A stretch of 64,000 bases of DNA, taken from positions 94,950 to 158,949 of the forward strand of contig CABFPE010000354.1 in the NCBI GenBank assembly GCA_900660155.1. Reading direction: 5' to 3'. The position numbers were made by a program, and so were the translations under genes. Positions 35,790 to 47,860 of this stretch are shown here, one piece after another (the stretch's first letter is position 1; the number at the start of each line of letters is the position of its first letter). The stretch is from Hofstenia miamia. Taxonomy: Eukaryota > Xenacoelomorpha > Acoela > Hofsteniidae. The notes under the pieces were generated by a model. It saw only the letters and a program-made list of their open reading frames with translations. It was not told the DNA's origin and made no database searches.

Positions 35790-38574
35790 CGTAACTGACT
35801 AGATGAAAAAGGAATCCGCTTTTGCACGTATAACTTGCAGTCCGACTGTCGCGGTGGTGGGATCCTGTTGATCTATAAAAGTATAACAGCGGCAGTTCAG
35901 GTTTTGGAAAGCCAACGCCATGATGACTGCGAGTCTCTTACTGTGCTACTAATTCTTCCAACACGTACTGTCTGTTTCGTAATTTTCTATAGACCGCCAA
36001 ATGGCAATTTTGCTAATTTTATGAACATGTTCTATGATTTAATAAATAGATGGTCGATTAATTACAAGTGTCTTATTGTTACCGGTGATTTCAATGTGCA
36101 TATGAACAATCGCCGCGCTTCAAAAACTAAGCAGGTAAACGCCCTTCTCAAGGAATTGGATCTGAATCAGCTTGTTACTTTCCCCACGTATTCTGCTGGA
36201 GAAATATTGGATTTAGTATCAGTATTTCCATATTTTGACATTAAAACCGTTCACACTGGTGTACAATTCCACTTAGATTAAAGAAGCCTAAGCCGATTCC
36301 GTGTGTAATTTCATATCGAAAATGGAAAACATTTTCTTGTGCTGATTATTTGAACTCTTTAGAAAATTCTGACATCTGGACTGACACAAGTCATGTTGTG
36401 GATGAAAACGATGTAGATGTTGACGCTTACTTTGAGAACTTTCTGTTGGAGTTACGGGATACTACTCAACGATTGTGTCCGCTTCGGACGATTTCTATAG
36501 TGCACAATGAATGCAGCTATTATGATGAAGAGCTGCGAGCTTTGAAACGACAGCGTCGCTCATTAGAACGCAAATATCGACGTAATCCAGATACTCAAAC
36601 AAAAGAGGCATACAAGCTAAAATCAAGAGAGCTCAACAAATCGATGTTCTGTAAAAAGAAGCAATCATATGAAAACAAATTTCGAAAATGTGCAAATAGC
36701 AAAGACTACTTCAAGATAATCGACAACGCTATGAACCGTAAAAAACCGAGGCTGTTACCCAAATCAAAGTCTGATGGCGTCTTGGCTGACAACTTCAATC
36801 ATTTTTTCAATCAGAAAATAATCAACATTCGCTCCGACATTGCCGGTACTGAACCCCAATGTGTAACCAATATTGTTCCGGTGCTCTTTGATGTGTCTCA
36901 TACTAAACTTGACAAATTTTCGTTGGTAACACCAATTGATATCGAGTGTGTATGCAGAAGTATATCTAACGCGACTAGCCCTGCTGACCCTTTAAAAATT
37001 GCGCTATTTAAAGAAATGATACCCAGTTTTTCGCCGATCATGGTTAATTTGATAAACCTTTCTTTCAATACTGGCTATTTCCCTAATTGTTTGAAGACTA
37101 GTATTATAAAGCCTCATATAAAGAAGCAGTCTCTGGATCCCGAACTATTTTCTAGTTATAGGCCAGTAGCTAACTCTTTTCTGTCTAAAGTAATGGAAAA
37201 AGTCGTTCTAAATCAAATTCAACTGCACTGTGATGAGTATGACCTCCTAGATGATTATCAATCAGCCTACAGAAAATTTTCTTCCTGTGAAACTGCAATG
37301 TTGAAAATGTATCAGGACATATCCGAGGTTATTGATAAAGGTAGAGCGACTGTGCTTCTTTCAATTGACCTCTCTGCCGCTTTTGACACTGTTGACCATA
37401 AGATATTACTTGATATACTTGAAAGTCGACTCGGAATAACTGATCTTGCTCTGAGCTGGATAAAGTCATTTCTTACTGATCGAAAATGTACTGTTCTTAT
37501 AAATCAGACTCAATCCCCTGAAATTGATTCACTTTTTAGAGTACCTCAGGGATCGATATTTGCTGGCTTGCTTTTTAAGATTTACCTGCTACCCTTGGCT
37601 GATTTACTCAAGTCACAAAATGTTATCTATCACATATATGCGGACGACAACGAGATCTATTTTTCAGTTGATACTTCATTGGAGGAGGAATCGCTATCAT
37701 TCGTAGATTCAATTACAAGTAAAATTTCAAAATGGTGTGCCATGTCTTTTTTAAAGATGAATGAATCTAAGACTAAGTTAATCGTTATTAGTTGTTAAAG
37801 AAATTTCAAGTTTCACGTTCCTAAAACTTTTCAATTAATGGGAGACACCGTACCAATTACAAACAAGTTAAAAACTCTTGGTTTTACCATTGATGAGCAC
37901 CTCGCGTGGGAATCCCAGATCAATGCTGTGTGTTCCAATTGTATATATTATCTCCGTGAAATCAGAGCAGCTAGACCTTTTCTTAGTTTTTACTCCGCTC
38001 AATTAGTAATTCAGTCAACCATTCTTTCTCGACTGGATTACTGCAATTCATTATACGTCGGACTACCTGATGTGCTGATAAAGAAATTGCAAAAGATACA
38101 GAATCAAGCTATAAGAGTCCTTTACTCGGTAAAGCAACGAAGATGCCATATTTCGCCCCTAATGCATGACATTCATTGGCTGCCGATTAAATCTAGAATT
38201 CAGTACAAGGTTCTAACGATAATGTATAGAGCGTGTCGCAACTACAGACTCCTGAACTACCTTATTATCTGTTTCACTAAACGAAAATATTCATTCACTA
38301 GGAGATCTAGTAGACTGTCAACTGAAGTTGATTTCTGCGTTCCTGCTTATAAAACTTCAATTGGCTATCGATCAATTGCCGTTTATGGCCCGACATTATG
38401 GAATGCACTCCCAACTAATCTTAAGGTCTTGGATTTGTATACACAATTCAAGAAGCATTTGAAGACTTACTTATTTACTGCGCATTACTATCCTGCTTCG
38501 TGATTGTGAGAAATCATGAAACCACGCCTTTGAACAATTTATTTTTGTAATTGGCGTATAAACCATGTTAATAA
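35790..38574 (+). mobile_element. LINE, L2/CR1-like, 5' truncated, little decayed
   Basis: Carries the second half of an apurinic-type endonuclease (SDCRGGGILLIYKS, FYRPPN, LIVTGDFNVHMN; 35790-36281) and a whole reverse transcriptase (36290-37798). RT landmarks: LKTSIIKPHIKK, SYRPVAN, LLSIDLSAAFDTVDH, RVPQGSIF, IYADDNEIYFS with the YADD box. The C-terminal domain runs to 38503 (HWLPIKSRIQYK, GPTLWNALP). Only two clear breaks are seen: a frame change near 36280 and an in-frame TAA at 37796. The VPQGSIFAGLLF segment differs from the usual VPQGSILGPLLF. The 3' end is near 38574 after TTAATAA. This is the youngest LINE of the window and has a second copy at 52542-53082 in inverted orientation. 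Confidence 0.9.
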
Positions 38575-38736
38575 ATATAAAATTTGGCATAATTCTAGAG
38601 TTTTCACTCCTACATGCTAATTAACAAATGTGTAAGCTAAAGATGATAAAATAAGCGCGGCGTAGTATAATTATTATGTCTATCTAGATATTTCTATGCT
38701 ATACTAACGCAAAAAAATAAAACATTTCCAAACAAT
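38575..38736. other. LINE 3' flank up to the assembly gap
   Basis: Unremarkable AT-rich sequence; the last 36 bases run into the N tract. Confidence 0.5.
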
Positions 38737-39736
38737 NNNNNNNNNNNNNNNNNNNNNNNNNNNNNNNNNNNNNNNNNNNNNNNNNNNNNNNNNNNNNNNN
38801 NNNNNNNNNNNNNNNNNNNNNNNNNNNNNNNNNNNNNNNNNNNNNNNNNNNNNNNNNNNNNNNNNNNNNNNNNNNNNNNNNNNNNNNNNNNNNNNNNNNN
38901 NNNNNNNNNNNNNNNNNNNNNNNNNNNNNNNNNNNNNNNNNNNNNNNNNNNNNNNNNNNNNNNNNNNNNNNNNNNNNNNNNNNNNNNNNNNNNNNNNNNN
39001 NNNNNNNNNNNNNNNNNNNNNNNNNNNNNNNNNNNNNNNNNNNNNNNNNNNNNNNNNNNNNNNNNNNNNNNNNNNNNNNNNNNNNNNNNNNNNNNNNNNN
39101 NNNNNNNNNNNNNNNNNNNNNNNNNNNNNNNNNNNNNNNNNNNNNNNNNNNNNNNNNNNNNNNNNNNNNNNNNNNNNNNNNNNNNNNNNNNNNNNNNNNN
39201 NNNNNNNNNNNNNNNNNNNNNNNNNNNNNNNNNNNNNNNNNNNNNNNNNNNNNNNNNNNNNNNNNNNNNNNNNNNNNNNNNNNNNNNNNNNNNNNNNNNN
39301 NNNNNNNNNNNNNNNNNNNNNNNNNNNNNNNNNNNNNNNNNNNNNNNNNNNNNNNNNNNNNNNNNNNNNNNNNNNNNNNNNNNNNNNNNNNNNNNNNNNN
39401 NNNNNNNNNNNNNNNNNNNNNNNNNNNNNNNNNNNNNNNNNNNNNNNNNNNNNNNNNNNNNNNNNNNNNNNNNNNNNNNNNNNNNNNNNNNNNNNNNNNN
39501 NNNNNNNNNNNNNNNNNNNNNNNNNNNNNNNNNNNNNNNNNNNNNNNNNNNNNNNNNNNNNNNNNNNNNNNNNNNNNNNNNNNNNNNNNNNNNNNNNNNN
39601 NNNNNNNNNNNNNNNNNNNNNNNNNNNNNNNNNNNNNNNNNNNNNNNNNNNNNNNNNNNNNNNNNNNNNNNNNNNNNNNNNNNNNNNNNNNNNNNNNNNN
39701 NNNNNNNNNNNNNNNNNNNNNNNNNNNNNNNNNNNN
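38737..39736. other. Assembly gap, exactly 1000 N
   Basis: A run of exactly 1000 undetermined bases. The round length suggests a placeholder of fixed size between two contigs rather than a measured distance. Confidence 0.95.
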
Positions 39737-40440
39737 AAATGGCCATATCGATTAAAGCAATTAACTTAATTTCTCAAAAACTTCCAACTAAAGCAAAAAT
39801 TCAATTAATATATGCTCTAATATTAAGTCATTTTAACTATGCCAATGTACTCTACACAGACATAAACCAACAATTTCTCAGGAAATTCCAAGTGCAACTA
39901 AATTGGGCTATTAAAGTAGCAGTAAATAATCATAGCTTTAATAAGAATAATGAATATAGAAAAATTTCAAAATTATTTTTACATCCGCAATGTTACATCC
40001 ATATAAATGTCTTAACGACGTTCTTCAAAATAGTTAACAATACTTTCCCATACTACAAAAATGACTTTCTTACTGCAAAATTAGTCAATAAACATAATAA
40101 AAGAACACACATAATTCAACCTATTAGGTATAAAAAACGAATAATGAAAAATTCATTTCTAAACACAGCTATAAATATGTGGAATGAATTACCAAAATAC
40201 ATTAAACAAATAAGTAAATTAAAAAACTGAAATGGCGAGGTTATAAATTTTATAATCCTGATTACTCTATTAATAGAAACTAGCAATCGCCATAGCCCAA
40301 GTTAACCACTTTTTATTTGTAAATATTCGTTGTTTTCTTTTTTTTTGTTTAGTTTTGTATTACTTTCTTGACGCTTTCAGAATTTGTTATCAGTATTTCT
40401 ATTTATTGTTAAAACAATTTCTGAATATAGATTTTTCTTC
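39737..40440 (+). mobile_element. LINE 3' fragment, copy A
   Basis: C-terminal part of a non-LTR retrotransposon protein (open from the gap to 40230; LSHFNYANVLYTD, WAIKVAVNNHSFNKNNEYRKI, MWNELPKYIKQ), followed by a 3' untranslated region and a (TTC)n-like tail at 40434-40450. It is cut on the left by the gap. About 80% identical to the matching part of the copy at 44085-45880. Confidence 0.85.
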
Positions 40441-40492
40441 TTCTTCTTCATAATTTTGCTATTATTAAAATTTCCTTTATAAATATTGAAGG

Positions 40493-40903
40493 TGGTGCTC
40501 TACGGTCATAGCCGCGACGACGGCCACGGCTTAGCCTTTGGCTGGTCGTAGCCGCGGCCAAAGAGCCACGGCCGAGTGTGGCGAAAGATGTCATACGGCC
40601 AAAATCCCGGCTAAGATTCATTTCTGAACATTATGATGAACAATATATTTCCATTAAGTTTATTTCTATTTTTGTTTTTAAAACTTAGTCACTTTGAATA
40701 TTTTCTTAAATTGTTCGAACTATGAGCATGTTTTAATCATTCCATTTCAAATTGCAGTATTTGACGTAGTAGTAGTAAAAAACGCTGATTACGGAAACAA
40801 ATCACGGCTAAAGGTCGGCTACGACTAAAGCATTACGGCCAATTGTCGACTAGGCCCAACGGCTTTCTAAGGTCGAGAAAATTGCCTTGGCCACAGAACA
40901 CTA
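40493..40903. mobile_element. TIR element of 411 bp, GC-rich ends
   Basis: Left end TGGTGCTCTACGG and right end, in complement, TAGTGTTCTGTGG: 9 of 13 positions equal, all differences transitions. Both subterminal parts are full of CGGC/GGCC words such as GCCGCGGCC, ACGGCC and GTCGACTAGG, unlike the AT-rich centre. Possible flanking duplication ATTGAAGG / ATTGAGGA is imperfect. No coding sequence. It sits immediately after the tail of LINE copy A. Superfamily not assigned. Confidence 0.55.
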
Positions 40904-41099
40904 ATTGAGGACCCATTTATATTGTAGCTGAAGTTTCTTAACTATTGACGTCTTCAAATTTGAAAATAGTGCCCTCCCATAATTTAAATGGTTCATAAAA
41001 AATGCGTGAAATAGATGAATTATTGCATGAGGTAATTGGTCAGCAACATGAGAAATAGTTTTTATGCCAGAAACATTTTTTTCTGTGTAGATTTTTATG

Positions 41100-41618
41100 A
41101 TAATTTGTATATTATGTCATTCAGTTCATCCAAGGTTTGAAGAGGACTCCTGTATACCAGCTCTATTACGTGTAACCAAAGGAAAAAATTACAAAGTGTT
41201 AAATCTGGTTGAGTGTGGGGGCCATTCTGAAGCGTTGCCTCAAAGCCAATCTAGTGGTTAAGAAGATGACTGCTTTTAATAATTTTTGTTGATAATAATG
41301 GCCTGATCTTGCCATATATACAACGGCAACACCAGACACAAGTTTTGTCTCAATGTTAGAAAGTTAGGAACACTTTAATATTGGGTTTGTGCGTAAATGA
41401 AAATTGAAAAAAACAACATAATTTTGAAAGTTAACGAATTTTAAGGGGGTAGAGAGTAACCTTAGGGTGAATAGCAGCCTTAGCAATGTTGGCTTCAAGG
41501 CTGATATGACCTAGACCTAAGTTATGAAAAATATAAAATTTCTGACTATAATTGTGCTCAAACTTCAAAATGAAATTTTGGGGAGGAGGGTTCGCTGTGA
41601 GACATCCTGTATATAAGA
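41100..41618 (-). mobile_element. Mariner-like element, decayed fragment
   Basis: At the right end the minus strand starts TATACAGGATGTCTCACAG, like the ACAGGGTGTCCCA-type ends of mariner-like elements. Toward 41225-41110 the minus strand reads EWPPHSTRFNTL, a stop, FFPLVT, and in a neighbouring frame VYRSPLQTLDELNDIIY. These correspond to the WPPRSPDLTPLDFFLWG ... VY.TP..TLDELK.RI region around the last catalytic Asp of mariner transposases. Frame changes, stops and the lost Asp region make it inactive. The left end could not be placed. Confidence 0.65.
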
Positions 41619-42934
41619 AATATAAATCAAGGGCAAAATTAAATATTGCCTATTGAAGAAATAAGTATAAATATATGCCTGTAATAATGTCCAGCAATAA
41701 TGAGTGAAGGTTGCAGCTCCTTCATGAAATCCCCACCTGTGAGTGGACAATATTCTGATTGGAAGGGGACTGGAAATCTGTTATAATTAATTACTGAATT
41801 ATGATATTGCAATTGTATATTTATGTCAGTAGCGTATAAATAATTCTGTAAATACTCCTTCCGAGAAATTATTACAAATTTGTTTCTATTTTCGGAATGT
41901 CACTTCAAATGTTCTCCTTCAATTTAGAATTTTCTGATAATTTGTAATCTGGAATGTACTTTTTTGTGTAATAAGACATGCACGTGTAAATTCTTCACTT
42001 ATAACATTAAATATATGCAAAAAGAAACATTGAAGCCTAACACCAAAGTCTTCAAACAGTTTTTTAACAAAAATGTGAGCTCTATCAACATTTAGGGAGG
42101 CAACAGAAATACAAACTCCTTTATTAAAAAAACAAAAATATTATATAAATGTCTTTGTCATTTTATTTAACATTTTCGATTTAAAAAAAAATGTTGAATT
42201 TTTCAATGCCTGATGATGCCTGGAAGCTCGCGATTTAGAATTAAAATGTATTTGTCTTCATTCAAAAGTCGATCAACATGTAAACCCAAGTAGTTTAATG
42301 CTTCTGTTTGTAAACTTGGTGGATAGTTTTATCGACAGTCAGCACTAAGTCCTCTCTATGCTGTTTAGTCTCATTAAGAGTAAAAATTACGGACTGCGTT
42401 TTCTCCTCATTCATAGCAAGCTAGTTTATTATATTGATTTAGATTACGAATGATTTTTGTTTATGACTTAATCATAGCGAATTGAAATTTCATTAAAAAA
42501 CATGTTAGTTTTAATTAGTTTGTTGATAAACTATAGGAAGATAATAGTTTTAAGACAATTTCTTGTGTTCTTTATGATTGTACGTGTGTTATGATGATGA
42601 TTAGCAGGAAATGTCTAAGTCTGCAATTCCGTCCTAGTAATCATGGAGTGCAATATTTGGCTGCATCCATAGCTATTTATTCAAATATTCATGTGGGTAA
42701 GCTTACTAAGTCTTGGAAAAGAATACGAAAAATCAACAGGAAGTGCCGAAAATATCAAAGGAAACAAAAGTGGACAAATTTCATCCATTTTCAAACAAAG
42801 GAAAATCAAAATGCCTATATAACTGCACAAAATTTATGCAATGTTCTATAAGGAAAACAAGTAATAATTGTTCACGCTCAGAGTATCAAAACCTTTTATC
42901 CCAAAAAAGGAAATGGGAATTTATTAAAAATTTA
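41619..42934. other. AT-rich stretch, no firm gene
   Basis: A frame at 42591-42851 rich in Lys/Arg and a shifted one at 42713-42982 may be debris of a LINE region upstream of RT, but no motif proves it. Confidence 0.4.
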
Positions 42935-43940
42935 CTAATAATAATAATAATAATATATATTTTTAAAATCATCTGTATATAAAATCACTATACAAATATA
43001 GTGCTAAGCACTTATTAAGATTTTAAAAATAGTTTTTTTCTGGTTCAATGACTAAGCTTGGTTGTTGGGATTGATTGAGTTCTTTGGTAATTTAAATAGT
43101 TGATTTTTCTTGGTTTCAAATACATTATTACATTTCTTTTAAAGTCTTTAATTAATTTTTTTCTTTAAATTGAGGTGGCAATTCATTCCATAAGTCAATA
43201 AAAAAATTATTAAATGAGTTCTTCATCATATTTTTCTTAAATTTTTGTTTTCTATAAGAATTTTTTCTTAAATGTATTTTAGTTGCTATTTTGTTTCTTG
43301 CCTTCAATTTGAAAAATACTTCTAGAGATCTTAATTTTTGTAGACATTCTAAAGAAAATTAGTAGTTATCTTCTTTGATTGTAGCTTGATTTCTTCTTTC
43401 ACAGATGGTATTGATATTCCAATTGAAAATTCCTTCTAATTTGATCTTCATTCTTTTATTGAAAGTTGCTAATAAACAGGCTGAATATAAGTAATGAGGC
43501 AATATATATGACTTTATTAGAGTAATTTTCCTATTTATAGGTATGAATTTTTTAATTTTTGTTAGTGTTTTGATTCCTTCTATCATTTTCTGCATTATTT
43601 TGTTGACTTCAATTCTAAATGTTAACTTATTGTCAAAGATTATTCATAAGTATTTAATTTTTGTCTTTTCTTGTATAATATTATTTTTTATTTTTAACAT
43701 TAATTTTTTCAGTCTTGTTAGAAATATTTAATTCCATAAATCTAGTCTTTTCAATATTTAATTTCATTTTATTTTTTTCAAAGTATAACATTGCAGTTTG
43801 CCTAATAAATCACAATGGTTGGTTGAATACAGCAGGGTATCATCAGCATATTGGACACATTTTATGTTTTAATTAAACTTGATGTCATTAACATAAAGAT
43901 TAAATATTAATGGCTCTAGAACTGAGCCTTGAGGTATTCT
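42935..43940 (-). mobile_element. LINE fragment, copy C (minus strand)
   Basis: Reads on the minus strand from NRIPQGSVLEPLIFNLYVNDI (as PQGS motif, about 43940-43880) through YADDTLLYS (box C, YADD kept) to KMIEGIKTLTKIKKFI, YILPHYLYSACLL and FIDLWNELPPQFKEKN near 43150. A 3' untranslated part follows, with a tail of ATT/TTA units at 42935-42957. Several breaks interrupt the RT. Same broad family as copies A and B (MKNSF....WNELP is shared) but clearly a different lineage. Confidence 0.8.
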
Positions 43941-44084
43941 ATTATTAATTATTAATTATAAAAATCATGAAAACTACAAAAATTAAAAAAAATATTAAGA
44001 AGAATCCATTACAAATATATAAGAACTATGCAAAGCTTTCAATGAAGTTTTCTAAATTTAGGAAGCTACAACGGTAGGAATGTA

Positions 44085-45880
44085 ACATTTTCTCTTAATA
44101 AAACTAAAACAATGTCACCCTCTTTCTCCTTTCACTTTGCATCTAAATATGAGGTCATGAATTTGATACATTGCTTAATAAACAAAATCCAGCGGAGCCT
44201 CTCTAATACCAACTTGACTCCTAAAATTCAAAGACCATTTAATTGTCTGGAAAAAAGGAATGTTTTATACATGCATTTAAGTTGTAAGATATTGGTTCAA
44301 CTATTAGAATTGGCAAATATAACGCCACTATTTTAAAGAAGACGATCTTGAAGAATGTTGAAATTATAGACCAATTCCACTCACCTGTCCAATCAGCAAA
44401 ATATTTGAACGAATTCTTTTTAATCAAATTAATGAACATCTCTGCAAGCATGATCTTTTCTCCAAAACAACATGATTTTCGTAAAGGCATTTCTATCAGC
44501 GTCGCTTTAATACAAGCCATTTAAAAATGGAGAAAAACGATAGATGATAATAAACACTAAGGAAGTAGCTTGCTCAGACCTTTCGAAAACATTCGATTCG
44601 ATTGATCATAGTATATTACTTCAAAAAATTAAATATATAGATTATTCTAATGACAGTGTAGGTCTCATTTCTAGTTATTTGAATAATCGTATGCAATGAG
44701 TAAAGCTTAATTAATCTTTTTCAGATTGGGTTTGTACCAAAAATGAAGTCCCACATGGAACCATTCTGGGTCTCTTATTAGTTAATATTTACATAAGTGA
44801 TTTTTCCGATGTAACAACATTTGACGTTTAGAATATGTAGATGATATAATATTATATAATTCTAATAAATGTCCTGAAAAAGCCATTCAAACCCTCGAAA
44901 ACAATTGTACTTCTCTCGCAAAATATTTTGCTTCGATTAGACTAAGAGTAAATCTTTTAAAAACTCAAATTCGCATTGTTAAGTCAAATTCTGCATCTAC
45001 TGAAATTCGCAATATAAACTTAATTTTAACGGCGTTCATATAAAGCAAGTTGAGTCCTTTAAATACCTAGGAATTATTCTTGATTCATATTTAAATTTTG
45101 AAAAGCAACTAAATCATATTATTAGAAAAATGACTATATCGATTAAAACAATTAGTTGAATTTCTCAAATACTTCTAACTAAAGAAAAAATTCAATTATT
45201 TCCTACTCTAGTATTGAGTCACTTCAACTATGTCAATGTGCTTTACACAGATATAAAGCAAAAATTCCACAGAAAATTTCAAGTACAACTAAATTGGGCT
45301 ATCAAACTAGCTGTAAAAAGTCATAGCTTTAATAAGAATAATGAATACAGAAAAATCTCAAACTTATATCTACATTCACAATTATATATCTATATAAATG
45401 TCCTAAGACATTCTTCAAAATAATTATTAATTAGCTTTCCAATATAACAAAATTGACTTTCTTCCCACAAAAATAATTACTAATAAAACAAAAGAACGCA
45501 TTTAATTGAAGCGAATAATAAAAACATTTTTTATAAAACACAGCTATAAATATATGGAATGAATTACTAAAATATACCCAACAAATAAATATATTAAAAA
45601 ACTTTAATATTGATATTAAAAATACTTTTACATCTTCAACATAAAATGAAATTGTTATAAATTTTACAATCCTGATTACTCTCGTCTTAATAGAAACTAG
45701 CATCGCCATTACTCAATTTAATTATCATTATTTATTCGTAAATATTCCTTGTTTTGTTTTATTATATTTTGTTTGTATTTGTTTTCTTGATGCCTTCAGA
45801 ATGGTTATCAGTATTCTTTATTGTTCAAACAATTTCTTAATATAAATATTTCTTCCTCTTCTTCTTCTCTTTCTAAGGTT
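44085..45880 (+). mobile_element. LINE fragment, copy B
   Basis: Decayed RT and C-terminal domain. Landmarks: region YRPISLTCPISKIFERILF (frame-shifted, about 44366-44425), QHDFRKG, a degenerate box A near 44580, VPHGT.LG in place of VPQGS.LG (about 44750-44775), YVDDIILYN (about 44835), VESFKYLGIILD (about 45048), LSHFNYVNVLYTDIKQKF (about 45214-45267). Many stops and shifts. 3' untranslated part and a CTTCTTCTT-type tail at about 45855-45875 match copy A. Confidence 0.8.
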
Positions 45881-47860
45881 TTGAATTCATGATTACAACG
45901 GCATTAAAAATGGATTGCCACTGTCTTAAGTTTGAGAAGTTTGAGTTCATAAATGTGTAGTTCTGAATTGCCAACCATAACCAACAAAACAAAAAAGTTT
46001 TAAAAATCTTAAAATTTCCACATTTTTACATATTGTATATAATATATGATGGCATCAGTGGTCTATTGGTGGCCACAGTGGCAACCTTAGTAATCAATAA
46101 TCAATGACAAATGCTTGCGAACAAAACTCACTTCATTATTTTGATTACTAGATCTTTTAAATATAAAAAAAGGAATTTCGAAAAGATTTTCTAAAATTTT
46201 GATTTTTAAAAAATTATACTATACCAGTTAAGTGAATTTTTCAAATAAATTATTCATGAATATTTGGACAAATTAAAATTAACTATTATATAAAAAAGTT
46301 ACGAGTGAGCGGGAAAGTTTTCAAAATTTAAGAAAGTACTATTTCAAAATTGTACTTAATTATAAAATTTTATTTAATTTGCTAGATTTGTATGCTTATT
46401 GTTATCATTTGTGAACGAGACTTTAGCAAAAAGAAACTATCGTTTTACATATAAAAACCTACTGTTGGCATTAATGGGCCATCATTTGCGCACCAAAGGA
46501 TTATTGACGGATATACATCACTGGCCCATTAATTCCCTAGTGGTCATTTGCGATTAATGGCAACTACAATGGCTCATTGTCGGACCATTAATGGAATTAA
46601 AGATCGACAACGAATTTAATACAAAGTGCATCATTTCCTAACGCTTCATAATAATTACATTGGAGGCATCGAAAAACAAAAGCTTACAAAATTGGTTGCG
46701 TAGAAGAACATATTGAATCGCTTATCCTTAATTAACTTCTTTTAGGTACCTCCCATATCCCCGCCTTCTATATGCATTTATGAGAACAAGCATACATACA
46801 AATACTAAATATGCAGTTGGATTAACCCATGAGTTGGCTCATTTTGTACTCAGCACTTTGATTTCGCACCACCAGCATTGATCAGTTAAATTCTTTTCTG
46901 GAATTATTGTACTGATATGTAAGCTGTGGCATTTGCACATTGAGGGGCTTATGCTTGAAATGGTCATTCAGAAATTTTTCCGTATGCACAACCCGTAATA
47001 TTGACATCATCAACTGGCATTAATTTAAAGGAGTTTTCCTCCTCCAAAATATTAAAAATTTAAGCAAAATTAATTTGCCTAAAAATATTTCGTCCCACAC
47101 AACGTTGCGAATTTGGATATTGAATCTAAATCTTAGTGAACCTTCAGTCATTTAGAATATTATTGAAGAAAAATAATCAATTTTTAAAATAATAGCTACA
47201 AAGCCTTCCATGTAAAGCAGTACATTAAATTTGAGGCAAATATTGAATAAGTTGATTTCAGTGCATAACAAAGTATGGGCATTTTGAATATCAATGTTAA
47301 ATTCATTAAATTATGATAACATATACTCCTGTAAAATGTTAATGCGACAACATGATTGGTTTTTAAATCTATTAAATTTCACATTACATATAAAAATTCG
47401 AACGCTGGCTACAAAAGGGTTAAGTGTAAAATCTACATTGATATTAAAACTTTCCACATTTCTTGAATGTACAAAGGCCCTACATAAATGTCAGGAATAA
47501 TATCGAATTTTAATGAGGAAAAATATAGAATCAGAGGTAAATCTTCTAAAATTAAATCCATTTGATATTAATAGGACATTACTAATTTTATATTGTTAAT
47601 TTAACTACATGTATTGTTTGAAATGTTGTGAGAAAATTTGGTAACGTCATGCTAAAATCCGACAACATTTAGTGGATGGGTTTCTATTTTTTGAATAATT
47701 TATTTTAACTATTTAAATCTGTTAGTAAACTGACTTAAACAGAAAAACCAAAACGTAATATTAGTTAAAATTACTTTAAATATATCTTTAAATAATGTTT
47801 GAATATAAAATGAGATCAATCAATCTTGTACACAATAATTTGTATCAAAATATAAAGAAA
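45881..47860. other. Downstream flank of the S9 3' half
   Basis: No coding frame supported. Contains a cluster of ATTAATGG dyads at 46450-46606 (separate entry). The part next to 47860 is the 3' untranslated region of the peptidase; an AATAAA-like signal in minus orientation was not firmly placed. Confidence 0.4.
46450..46606. repeat. Cluster of CCATTAATGG-type dyads
   Basis: ATTAATGG or its complement appears at about 46461, 46521, 46552 and 46587, several times with adjoining GGCCC/GGACC and separated by 30-60 bp. The arrangement looks like a degenerate fold-back or MITE. No target duplication found. Confidence 0.4.

Noticed and set aside
38694-39746. 350-codon open frame on the minus strand
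   Set aside because: It consists almost entirely of undetermined bases of the assembly gap.
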